From CBIFWW01 sp966186435 (GTDB lineage Bacteria > Pseudomonadota > Gammaproteobacteria > Enterobacterales > Enterobacteriaceae), in contig CBIFWW010000059.1 of assembly GCA_966186435.1 (NCBI GenBank), positions 1 through 19,369 on the forward strand: a DNA stretch of 19,369 nucleotides, in the 5' to 3' direction. Position numbers and translations under genes: made by a program. Position 1 is the stretch's first letter; each line of letters begins with the position of its first letter. Under the pieces are notes generated by a model. It saw only the letters and a list, made by a program, of their open reading frames with translations. It ran no database searches and was not told the origin of the DNA. Shown here piece after piece: positions 1 to 8,022 of this stretch.

Positions 1-522
1 CTGATCAAAATTGCGGATAATAACCAAGTTAACGCAGGCAGGAGCAATAAAACGCCCGAGGTGAAAGTTAATTTACAAAGTAAAGATATCTTTTATTTCG
101 AAGGGCAAGACGCAGTAAAACGTATTCTTAATCATCTGACATTCCCACAACTGGTGGTAGTCACCTCTGATTTGGAACAATTTATTTTTGAAGCCATTCC
201 TGAGAAAGAACCTGAGGATAACGTTCAGATCGCCGACAGCGTTGTTGATTCACATGGCCGCCCGGCTCTATCAGTGGACTATGTGCCACCGGAAAATGAC
301 ATTGAAAAAGAAGTGGCGAAAGTCTGGCAATCGATCTTGGGCATTTCAGGTATTGGCGCACTGGACAACTTTACCGAACTGGGAGGTAACTCGCTACTGG
401 CGGTTCAGGTTGTCTCTATCGTTGCCGGTATTTTTGAAGTTGATATTCGTGTCGATCTTTTCTATCAGGATCAAACTATTAGGGGCATGGCCAACCTGTT
501 GGTTAGCGAATTAATCGAGTAG
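1..522 (+). CDS. C-terminal end of PKS or hybrid PKS-NRPS: ketoreductase tail plus carrier domain (5' partial)
   Basis: The frame is open from the first base, so this is the end of a larger protein and not a gene starting at the GTG at 61. The first ~60 residues (to about nt 190) include PQLVVVTSDLEQFI, which resembles the end of modular PKS ketoreductase domains (PQVVVSTRDL type). From about nt 283 a carrier domain follows, with the phosphopantetheine motif LGGNSLLAVQ; the attachment serine is codon 391-393. The protein stops about 45 residues after that serine, with no thioesterase and no long docking extension, so the chain must pass to another protein. The natural acceptor is the NRPS starting 77 nt downstream on the same strand. 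The module probably loads a beta-hydroxyacyl intermediate if the KR is active; its catalytic residues are outside the window. The carrier is near-certain, while the KR call rests on a short stretch. Confidence 0.82.
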   Translation: MIKIADNNQVNAGRSNKTPEVKVNLQSKDIFYFEGQDAVKRILNHLTFPQLVVVTSDLEQFIFEAIPEKEPEDNVQIADSVVDSHGRPALSVDYVPPENDIEKEVAKVWQSILGISGIGALDNFTELGGNSLLAVQVVSIVAGIFEVDIRVDLFYQDQTIRGMANLLVSELIE

Positions 523-543
523 TAACTTACCGTGTTAATTTTA

Positions 544-575
544 CGTGTTATCGCCGCCTTGGCGGCGATAACACG
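544..575. repeat. Perfect 15-bp inverted repeat between the two synthase genes
   Basis: The arms CGTGTTATCGCCGCC (544-558) and GGCGGCGATAACACG (561-575) are exactly complementary, with a 2-nt centre. A further direct copy of CGTGTTA lies at 531-537. As RNA this forms a very stable hairpin 22 nt after the upstream stop codon and 23 nt before the NRPS start. No T-tract follows it on either strand (the + strand continues ATATTAAAAG), so it does not look like an ordinary intrinsic terminator. It could stabilise or separate the two messages, cause partial attenuation, or be a genomic palindromic repeat. Confidence 0.9.
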
Positions 576-598
576 ATATTAAAAGAGAACTGTGAAAA

Positions 599-3500
599 AT
601 GACGACTAAAGGCGATGCTATTCGTTCATTATCTTTGGACGAAATAAAAAAACTGGCTCAACAAAAAAAAGCCAACTCAGCAGGTAATATCTCATCCGTG
701 ATACCACACGGCTCGGACTCCACTAGAAAAATTTTCCCGTTAACCAGCGCGCAAAAAAGTATCTGGATCCTTGATCAATATCTGGACGATAAAAGGGCTT
801 ATAACAATCCTTATGCTTTTGTATGCCAGATGGAACTGGAATTTAATCCGGCACAAGCCCGCCAGGCGTTAGCCCTGTTAGCCCGTAAGCACGCTATTTT
901 GCGTACCACCTTCCAGATGATAAATGACGAAGTAATGCAGTGCGTGGCGGACGATATTGTCTTTGATTTTGCATATCAGGATATTGTCGGCATGCCGGAG
1001 CAAGAGCAGGCAGAGCATATTAATAAACTAGCCATCGAAGAAGGATGCCGGAATTTTGATCTAACGCACGGGCCGCTTTCCCATTGGCGGGTCATTAAAA
1101 CCCAGCGCAACAAATATGTGATGATGCTGACGCTCCATCATATTATTTCCGACGGCTGGACTATGGGCCTGTTTTTCCGTGAATTAATGGGCATTTATAT
1201 GCAACTGGAGAACGATGTTACCCCTGAGGTAGATGGCTTTTTACAATTTACTGACTATGCCCTGGCACAAAACCAGTGGCAACACAACGGCCATTACGAT
1301 CGGGGCCTGGCGTACTGGAAGCAACGATTGGATGGCGCGGAGGGGATCCTGAATATTCCCACCGATATGCCGCGGCCCGCACGCATCAGTTCGGCAGGCG
1401 GCCATATCAGCCAACTATTAGATAGCGATGTGCAGCAGGCGTTGAGCGCGCGCTGTAGCCAATATAACGCCACGTTATTCCACGCCATGCTTACCGCCTG
1501 GCAAACTTTGCTGCACTTTTACAGCGGCCAGGATGACATTATTGTCGGCATCCCATTTGCCAACCGTAATCAGGCGCAAACCCGCGATTTAATCGGGCTT
1601 TTTATGAATACTCTGCCACTGCGCGCGAAGATGCATGCGGAGTCCCGGCTGGATGAAATGTTAGCGCAAACCCGCGATGACTGCGCCCAGGCAATGCGTT
1701 ACCAGGACGTTCCTTTCAACCTGATCCTCGATAATATTAGTTTTGCCCGCTCGCCCCAGGTTAACCCGTTGTTCCAGGCGATGCTAAGTTACCAAGTTTT
1801 CCCGCATTTCTATAATGATGATCAGGTCACTATTAAACCGCTAAAAGTGGATTATGGCGTCTCGAAAACTGACCTGAACCTGTGGATTGAAGAAGACGGC
1901 GATAACCTGTTACTAACGTTGTACTACAACTCGGCAATTTATCATCCAGGAACTGTCCAGCAAATGCTGGCTCATTTTGAGCAAATATTACGGCAGTTTG
2001 TTCTCAGGCCCGATATTACCCTCGGGCAGATTACACTGTTGAGCGATGAACAGCGCAACCAGCTGCGCAACTTAAATACCCAGCCGCCGGTCGATTTTAC
2101 GCCGGTACATCAACAGATTGTTCAGGCCGCCGGGAATTCTCAGCATCAAACCGCGGTACGCTGCGATGGGCAAGAACTGAATTATCAACAGCTGGAAACG
2201 CAGTCGGCTAATCTGGCGCAAACATTGCTAGCGGCAGGCTTACAACCGGGCAACGTGGTCGCTATTTACATGGAGAAAGGTATCGCTTTCCTGATCGCGA
2301 TGATGGCGGTATTGCGCGCAGGCGGCTGTTATCTGCCGCTGGATACCTCCCTGCCGCCAGCGCGGCTGGCTTTTATGCTTGAAGATGCGGCGGCACGCTG
2401 GGTATTTAGCGAACGCGATGACCTAGGCTTCAGCACTGCGGCTTGCCTGAATATCCATACACCACCCCAGCACCTACTCCACCAGCGCCTCCCGCAGGTG
2501 ATGCCGCATTCTCCCGCCTATATCATCTACACCTCAGGCAGTACCGGCACCCCGAAAGGAGTCCAGGTTAATCACGCCCAGCTGTCCTGCTATTGTGCCA
2601 ATGCCCGGCAGCTCTTACAGCAGCCTACCGGGGCGGAGTACGGCATGTTCTCAAGCTTCACCACCGATCTGGCGCACACTATGATTTATCCGGCCCTGAG
2701 CAGCGGCGGCTGTTTAAATATTATCAGCAACAGCGCCTTACAGGACCCAGCCCAACTCACCGCATTACTGACCCATCGCCCCCTCGATTGTATAAAAATT
2801 ACGCCGTCTCACCTGAGTGCATTATTACACGACGAAAACGCCTCAATGCGGCTCCCGGCTTCGTTACTGGTACTTGGTGGTGAACGCGTGCCATGGTCAC
2901 TGATTGAGCGGGTGCGAGCATTAAATTCCCGCTGTCGTATTGTGAATCATTATGGCCCAACTGAAAGCACGGTGGGGGCGGCAACTTGGGAAGTGGCACT
3001 GGGCGCATCATGGCCGGAAGGCGGCTACCTGCCGATTGGAAAACCCTTCCCCGGAGTTTGTTTGCTGATAATGGATAGCCAGCTGCATCCAGTTGCGGAC
3101 GGCCTACCTGGCGAAATCTTTATTGGTGGTGCGCATCTTAGCGCAGGCTATATTGGCAGCCATCGGTTGAACAACGCTAGCGCGTTTATTCCCCACCCAT
3201 TGATGGAAGGTGAGCGCCTTTATCGCACTGGCGATAAAGGCCGGCGCCTGGCCGATGGCAATATCGAGTATTTGGGGCGCATAGACCGTCAAGTAAAAAT
3301 TCGCGGTTTCCGGGTTGAACTTGCGGAAATCGAACAGGTGCTACACCAGTGCCCTGGCGTTACTCAGGCTGCGGCATTGGTGAAAGAGGTGGGTGATCAC
3401 GAGCAGCAACTACAGATGTTTTTCACCACTGAGCCAGGCCAGCAAGACACAGTGATTAAGGATTTTGCCCGCGCCAGGCTACCCCATTTTATGTTCCCGG

Positions 3501-4648
3501 ACCGCTGGCTATGGCTGGCAGCAATGCCTCTGACCACCAGTGGTAAAATCAACTATCGCGCGCTGAGGGAGATGGCGATGCCACAAGATACCCCGCGCCA
3601 AATGCCGCAAAATGCTACTGAGCGCCAATTGCACCAACTCTATTGTGACGCGCTTAATGTGAGCCAGGTTGATACTCATGACAGTTTCTTTCAGTTGGGT
3701 GGCAATTCAATCAACGGCCTCAAACTGATTGTGCAGATTAACCAGCAGTTCGGTAGCACCTTGACCTTAGGCCAATTGATTGAGCACAGCAGCATTGCGC
3801 AATTGGCGATGTGCCTGGAACAAGCCAGCGCCTCCACTGCCCTAGTCACGCTTAATCGGGGTGATGATAGCCAGCCAACTTTTTTGATGGTACATCCGGC
3901 AGGCGGCAACGTGATGTGTTACCGCCCGCTGCTACAACCGCTGGGGCCGCAATATCCGGTTTACGCTATTCAGGTACCAGATTTCAGCCAAACCCATGAC
4001 TATGATCGCGACATTCCTGCCCTCGCCGCCTTCTACCTGCGGCAAGCAGGCGATCTGATCCAACGCCCCCGGCTTATTATCGGCGGCTGGTCGCTAGGCG
4101 CTACCATCGCTTTTGAGATGGGACAGCAAATAACCAGCCTCACTGGCCGGGCGCCAACGCTGCTGGTGCTTGACCAACCTGCGCCGCAGGTGCGTATCGA
4201 CGCGGCTGAAGAGATGAACGACAGCCAACGGCTGGCCTACTTTGCCCGTAAAGTGGCTTTGTTTACCGGTGCCCGCTTCGACATCAATGAACAAAAGCTG
4301 GCGGCGATGACCGATGACCAGCGCACCCGGCTATTTATGGGCGAATTTCAACGCGTCGGGTTAGTGCCAGCGACGCTCAGCTTTGAACACTTCCGCCACT
4401 TCCTGGTGATCCTGTGGGCGCATATCAACGCCAGCGATCGCTATGTTGGCATGTCTTATACCGGCAATATTGTGGTGGCCGAAGCCCAGGAAGATTTGCC
4501 TGGCAGGGTGCGCTTACCCGGGCTTGGCTGGCAACGTCTGACGGATAAAAAAGTCACTCTGGTGGCTGCACAAGGCAATCACATTACCATGATGAACCAG
4601 CCCTTCATCACAGACCTTGTCAAGCGAGTCATGCAGGTGCTGCTATGA
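599..4648 (+). CDS. Terminating NRPS module C-A-PCP-TE, predicted Asp-activating
   Basis: A 1349-aa single-module nonribosomal peptide synthetase. The condensation domain (~45-475) has HHIISDG at 180-186. The adenylation domain (~500-995) has YTSGSTGTPKG at 644-654, YRTGD from 875 and the A10 lysine K983. Pocket residues aligned by hand to GrsA PheA are D690, L691, T694, K733, V758, G760, H784, V792, G793 and K983, giving DLTKVGHVGK, close to published Asp codes. The carrier has LGGNS with the attachment serine S1037. The C-terminal type I thioesterase (~1085-1349) shows GWSLG with S1165, D1192 and H1328 as a plausible triad. Residues ~8-27 before the C domain look helical and charged and may dock to the upstream synthase. 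The protein should accept the upstream acyl chain, add Asp, and release by hydrolysis or cyclisation. Only a weak GAGA Shine-Dalgarno precedes the ATG. The stop overlaps the next start by 4 nt. Confidence 0.95.
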   Translation: MTTKGDAIRSLSLDEIKKLAQQKKANSAGNISSVIPHGSDSTRKIFPLTSAQKSIWILDQYLDDKRAYNNPYAFVCQMELEFNPAQARQALALLARKHAILRTTFQMINDEVMQCVADDIVFDFAYQDIVGMPEQEQAEHINKLAIEEGCRNFDLTHGPLSHWRVIKTQRNKYVMMLTLHHIISDGWTMGLFFRELMGIYMQLENDVTPEVDGFLQFTDYALAQNQWQHNGHYDRGLAYWKQRLDGAEGILNIPTDMPRPARISSAGGHISQLLDSDVQQALSARCSQYNATLFHAMLTAWQTLLHFYSGQDDIIVGIPFANRNQAQTRDLIGLFMNTLPLRAKMHAESRLDEMLAQTRDDCAQAMRYQDVPFNLILDNISFARSPQVNPLFQAMLSYQVFPHFYNDDQVTIKPLKVDYGVSKTDLNLWIEEDGDNLLLTLYYNSAIYHPGTVQQMLAHFEQILRQFVLRPDITLGQITLLSDEQRNQLRNLNTQPPVDFTPVHQQIVQAAGNSQHQTAVRCDGQELNYQQLETQSANLAQTLLAAGLQPGNVVAIYMEKGIAFLIAMMAVLRAGGCYLPLDTSLPPARLAFMLEDAAARWVFSERDDLGFSTAACLNIHTPPQHLLHQRLPQVMPHSPAYIIYTSGSTGTPKGVQVNHAQLSCYCANARQLLQQPTGAEYGMFSSFTTDLAHTMIYPALSSGGCLNIISNSALQDPAQLTALLTHRPLDCIKITPSHLSALLHDENASMRLPASLLVLGGERVPWSLIERVRALNSRCRIVNHYGPTESTVGAATWEVALGASWPEGGYLPIGKPFPGVCLLIMDSQLHPVADGLPGEIFIGGAHLSAGYIGSHRLNNASAFIPHPLMEGERLYRTGDKGRRLADGNIEYLGRIDRQVKIRGFRVELAEIEQVLHQCPGVTQAAALVKEVGDHEQQLQMFFTTEPGQQDTVIKDFARARLPHFMFPDRWLWLAAMPLTTSGKINYRALREMAMPQDTPRQMPQNATERQLHQLYCDALNVSQVDTHDSFFQLGGNSINGLKLIVQINQQFGSTLTLGQLIEHSSIAQLAMCLEQASASTALVTLNRGDDSQPTFLMVHPAGGNVMCYRPLLQPLGPQYPVYAIQVPDFSQTHDYDRDIPALAAFYLRQAGDLIQRPRLIIGGWSLGATIAFEMGQQITSLTGRAPTLLVLDQPAPQVRIDAAEEMNDSQRLAYFARKVALFTGARFDINEQKLAAMTDDQRTRLFMGEFQRVGLVPATLSFEHFRHFLVILWAHINASDRYVGMSYTGNIVVAEAQEDLPGRVRLPGLGWQRLTDKKVTLVAAQGNHITMMNQPFITDLVKRVMQVLL

Positions 4649-6255
4649 GCCAAACCGAACCAACTCAGGCTCCGGATGTTGAGCCAAACGCCAAGGCCGA
4701 TACCAGAGTATCTGTTCGTGGCTGGTGCGCCGTTATCGGCGGCCTGCTCGGAGGCTTTATGGCAATTCTGGATATTCAGATAACCAATTCATCCATGAAG
4801 GTGATTCAAGGGGCGCTATCCGCCACGTTGGATGATAGCTCGTGGCTGATGACCTCTTACTTTACCGCAGAGATTATCGCCATTCCGTTATGCGGCTGGC
4901 TGGCGCAGGCGTTCGGCACCGGTCGCTATGCATTATGGTGCATCGGCGGTTTTTTGGCGGCGTCGATACTGTGCTCGTTTTCATGGGATCTACATTCGAT
5001 GATTGTCTTCCGGGCACTTCAGGGGTTCAGCGGCGGTGCGCTAATACCGCTCTCTTTTCGCCTGATCCTCGAAGTCTTACCGGGGGAAAAACGCCCCTTA
5101 GGCATGTCTTTATTTAGCATTGTCGGGACGTTTGCGCCTGCCATAGGCCCTTCTCTGGGGGGCTGGCTAACCGATACGTTATCCTGGCACGCCATTTTTT
5201 ATATCAACGCAGTACCCGCTGTTTTTGCCTACGGCTTAATACGTTATGGAATGAAGCGCTCGCCTGCCCGTTGGGAGGTGATCCGCAACGGCGATTTCAT
5301 TGGGGTCGGCACTGCAATTTTATGGCTAGGCGCGTTGGAAATTGTGCTGGAGGAAGGCAGAGCTTTGTACTGGCTGGATTCCAATATTATCTGCACCCTG
5401 ATGGCTATTTCAGCGTTGGCATTTGCCGTGTTTCTTTACGATCAATGGGTGCACCCTTCACCGTTAATTAATATCCGTATATTTAAAGACAAGACGTTCT
5501 CTCACGCCTGCATGATGTTCTTTATGCTGGGGGTAGCGATTTACGGCACGCTCTTTATGGTGCCGTTTTATCTCACCGCCGTGCACAACTATGACGCATC
5601 ACAGATTGGCAGCGTACTGGTTTGGATGGGGCTGCCGCAGCTGGCCATTCTGCCTTTTATCCCTAGGCTACTCAAAATCTTTAATCTGAAGTATATGATT
5701 TTTATCGGCTTCGCCGGTCTGGCTGTTAGCTCGTGGATGAATGGGCACATGGATAGCGATTTCGCCGGGCAGCAAATGAAGCTGTCATTACTGATTCGCG
5801 CGCTGGGGCAGCCGTTTATTATGGTGCCGCTGTCAATCATTGCCACACGCAATATCCAGTCCAAAGACAGCGCCTCATCCGCTATTTTAATCAATATCAC
5901 CCGCAGCATCGGCGGCTCAATGGGCACAGCAATCCTTTCTACTCTTTATGTCAACCATGCCTGGATGCACGCCGCACAAATCCAATCCACCATAGCCTAC
6001 GGCAGCAATGCGTTTGATCGCTATATCAATAACGTTAAGGCGCTGCTGATGCATCACGGTAGCCCATTAAATAGCCTTAACGTCCAACAAACCGCTTATG
6101 CCATGTTGACCAATGCCATCAAGATTCAGGCACAAATCATTGCCTTCAATGACATTTTCTATGTGATGAGCGTAATGATGCTGGCGACAGCGATGATGGC
6201 ACTGCTGGCAACCCAAGATTTCAGGCTGCTGCAACCCGCTCAGGAGATAAAGTAA
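4645..6255 (+). CDS. DHA2-family (EmrB-like) MFS exporter
   Basis: A 536-aa inner-membrane proton-driven drug/metabolite antiporter with the length and hydrophobic pattern of 14-TM DHA2 transporters. After a polar ~25-residue N-terminus, TM1 carries LDIQITNSS (42-50), the acidic D1 signature typical of EmrB relatives. RALQGFSGG follows at 123-131, and the antiporter motif C appears as GTFAPAIGPSLGGW (161-174). Its ATG lies inside the NRPS stop (ATGA overlap), so the two are translationally coupled; this argues that it exports the cluster product and gives self-protection. Its probable periplasmic partner is the HlyD-type protein at 8023, separated from it by two genes, whereas emrA and emrB are adjacent in E. 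coli. The substrate cannot be read from the sequence. Confidence 0.93.
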   Translation: MSQTEPTQAPDVEPNAKADTRVSVRGWCAVIGGLLGGFMAILDIQITNSSMKVIQGALSATLDDSSWLMTSYFTAEIIAIPLCGWLAQAFGTGRYALWCIGGFLAASILCSFSWDLHSMIVFRALQGFSGGALIPLSFRLILEVLPGEKRPLGMSLFSIVGTFAPAIGPSLGGWLTDTLSWHAIFYINAVPAVFAYGLIRYGMKRSPARWEVIRNGDFIGVGTAILWLGALEIVLEEGRALYWLDSNIICTLMAISALAFAVFLYDQWVHPSPLINIRIFKDKTFSHACMMFFMLGVAIYGTLFMVPFYLTAVHNYDASQIGSVLVWMGLPQLAILPFIPRLLKIFNLKYMIFIGFAGLAVSSWMNGHMDSDFAGQQMKLSLLIRALGQPFIMVPLSIIATRNIQSKDSASSAILINITRSIGGSMGTAILSTLYVNHAWMHAAQIQSTIAYGSNAFDRYINNVKALLMHHGSPLNSLNVQQTAYAMLTNAIKIQAQIIAFNDIFYVMSVMMLATAMMALLATQDFRLLQPAQEIK

Positions 6256-6256
6256 A

Positions 6257-6880
6257 ATGTCCAAAAGTAATTCCTATACTTTTTTGCATTACCTGCGATC
6301 CCGTGCAGCAATGCTAAATATCATCATACCGCTCACACTTTACTATGGCGCGGAGTACTGCTTTGGTATCGGTGCCGCATTACTGGCTAGCGCTTGCTGG
6401 GCCGTCTTTCTGGCGCTGCAAAGTAAAAATCGCCAGACGACATTGGCGGTAGCCGTGATGATCCTACTTTCCGGACTGGGCCACTTTCTGTTTACACACT
6501 ATGACAGCTGGTTGCCGGTTCAGCGGGAGGATGTATTTATATCGCTTACCGGCGGGCTGACGGTGGCAGTGGTGTTCCTTTTTTATTCACTGCAGGGCAA
6601 ACCGGTGATACAGACCTTTGCCGAGCAGGCCCGCCCCCAGCTTCAGACCATGAACATCTATGGTTCGCCAGCCTATATCCGCGTCTGGCAAGAAATATCG
6701 TTGATATGGGTGGCAATATTTCTCGGCAAAACCGTTGTGGTTTATCTGCTGTATCACTACCACAGCCCATTATTAAATACGTTTCTGGCGCTGGCTGGCT
6801 GGCCGCTAACCCTGATGATGATATTTATCAGCATACGTTGGCCACGTTACCGCTGGCAGGCAACCGCGCGCCAATCCTGA
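6257..6880 (+). CDS. Small multi-spanning membrane protein, possibly VC0807-like
   Basis: A 207-aa hydrophobic protein with about six membrane segments (roughly 17-33, 36-52, 60-78, 90-107, 146-165 and 173-192), no signal peptide and a basic C-terminal tail. It starts one base after the MFS stop, with AGGAG at 6242-6246 as a good ribosome site, so it belongs to the same operon. The layout, including a GKPV-containing loop near residue 115 after TM4, recalls the VC0807/septation-protein-A-like membrane family, but that is pattern memory without a search. No catalytic motif is visible. Given its position between an exporter and a tailoring-type reductase, a role in export or self-resistance is possible, but function is unassigned. 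Confidence 0.85.
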   Translation: MSKSNSYTFLHYLRSRAAMLNIIIPLTLYYGAEYCFGIGAALLASACWAVFLALQSKNRQTTLAVAVMILLSGLGHFLFTHYDSWLPVQREDVFISLTGGLTVAVVFLFYSLQGKPVIQTFAEQARPQLQTMNIYGSPAYIRVWQEISLIWVAIFLGKTVVVYLLYHYHSPLLNTFLALAGWPLTLMMIFISIRWPRYRWQATARQS

Positions 6881-6935
6881 GCGTTTTCCGTCACGAAGCT
6901 AACACCCTAACCCTTTTGTTTAAGGTAAGCAGATT

Positions 6936-7955
6936 ATGATGCACTATGAAAACAGCACCATCGTATTGGCCAGACACCCTGAAGGCCCTCTACAACTCAG
7001 TGATTTCCGCCGCCAGACTTCGCCCGTAAGAGATTTAGAGGACGGCGAGTTTCTTATTGCTAATCAATGGCTTTCTTTAGATCCTTATATCCGCTCACGC
7101 CTGAATGCCTCTACTGATTATGTCAGTTCTGTGGAGTGCGGTGATGTTGTCGCCGGGGAAACCATAGGGGTAGTCGTCGCATCCCGTAACCCAAGATTTA
7201 ATCCGGGTGACAAAGTTTTTGCTTATTCAGGCTGGCAGCAGTACCACATCAGTAATGAACGTGATTTTATTGTTCATAGGCTGCCATCAACCGATTTGCC
7301 CGATACCGTTTTTCTTAATACTGTCGGCACACCCGGGCGCACCGCTTACTTTGGCATGACGCGTATCGCTAAACCGCAGACAGGGGAAACACTGGTGGTA
7401 TCAGCAGCCACTGGTGCGGTCGGCTCCACCGTGGGGCAGATGGGCAAAATGGCGGGGTGCCGGGTGGTGGGTATCGCCGGTAGTAAAGAGAAATGCCACT
7501 ATGCCGAGCAAGAGTTAGGCTTTGACATCTGCATTAATTATCGCAACGCTGATTTTAAGCAGCAATTGCGCCAAGCGTGCCCGGATGGCGTAGATATTTA
7601 CTTTGAAAACGTGGGTGGGCGTATTTCTGTACTGGTGGCGCAGCTTTTGAATGACGGGGCGCGGGTACCGGTGTGCGGCAATGCAGCGAATTACGATCGC
7701 GCATCCGGCATTGCGGCTTCCAGCCCGGCAGACTTCTTCTCGTCCCTGCCTACCCCGCCTGTAAATCGGTTCTTTCTGGTAACCGAATGGTTTAAAGATT
7801 ACCCGGAATCGGATGCGTGGCTATTAAATGCGCTGGACGAGGGGAAAATTAGATACCGTGAAACAATAATTGACGGGCTGGAAAACGCACCGCAGGCATT
7901 TATCGACCTGCTAAACGCCAGGCATTTTGGCAAACAAATTGTCAGAATCAGTTGA
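6936..7955 (+). CDS. NADP-dependent MDR-family oxidoreductase (CurA/YncB-like)
   Basis: A 339-aa cytosolic medium-chain reductase of the zinc-independent group that reduces alpha,beta-unsaturated carbonyls (curcumin reductase CurA, leukotriene B4 dehydrogenase relatives). The family landmark LSLDPYIRSRL is at 46-56, the Rossmann dinucleotide loop AATGAVGS at 157-164 and DIYFENVGG at 220-228. The cysteine pattern of zinc alcohol dehydrogenases is absent. AAGG at 6922-6925 lies 10 nt before the first of two tandem ATGs; the second (6939) is too close to exclude. The gene lies in the biosynthetic operon, so it may act as a stand-alone enoyl reductase or late tailoring enzyme. A general detoxification gene caught in the locus is the alternative. 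Confidence 0.92.
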   Translation: MMHYENSTIVLARHPEGPLQLSDFRRQTSPVRDLEDGEFLIANQWLSLDPYIRSRLNASTDYVSSVECGDVVAGETIGVVVASRNPRFNPGDKVFAYSGWQQYHISNERDFIVHRLPSTDLPDTVFLNTVGTPGRTAYFGMTRIAKPQTGETLVVSAATGAVGSTVGQMGKMAGCRVVGIAGSKEKCHYAEQELGFDICINYRNADFKQQLRQACPDGVDIYFENVGGRISVLVAQLLNDGARVPVCGNAANYDRASGIAASSPADFFSSLPTPPVNRFFLVTEWFKDYPESDAWLLNALDEGKIRYRETIIDGLENAPQAFIDLLNARHFGKQIVRIS

Positions 7956-8022
7956 GACTACACCGCCAGGGATAGGCATTTTAACTTTCATGTCCATTAT
8001 ACTTCTTACTCGGTAATCGCTA

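Noticed and set aside
61..522. Stand-alone 153-aa carrier protein starting at the GTG at 61
   Set aside because: The frame is open to base 1 and the residues before and after the GTG belong to a ketoreductase-like domain end, so the gene is a 5'-truncated larger synthase.
544..575. Rho-independent terminator between the synthase genes
   Set aside because: The stem is excellent but no T-run follows on either strand, so I list it as an inverted repeat only.
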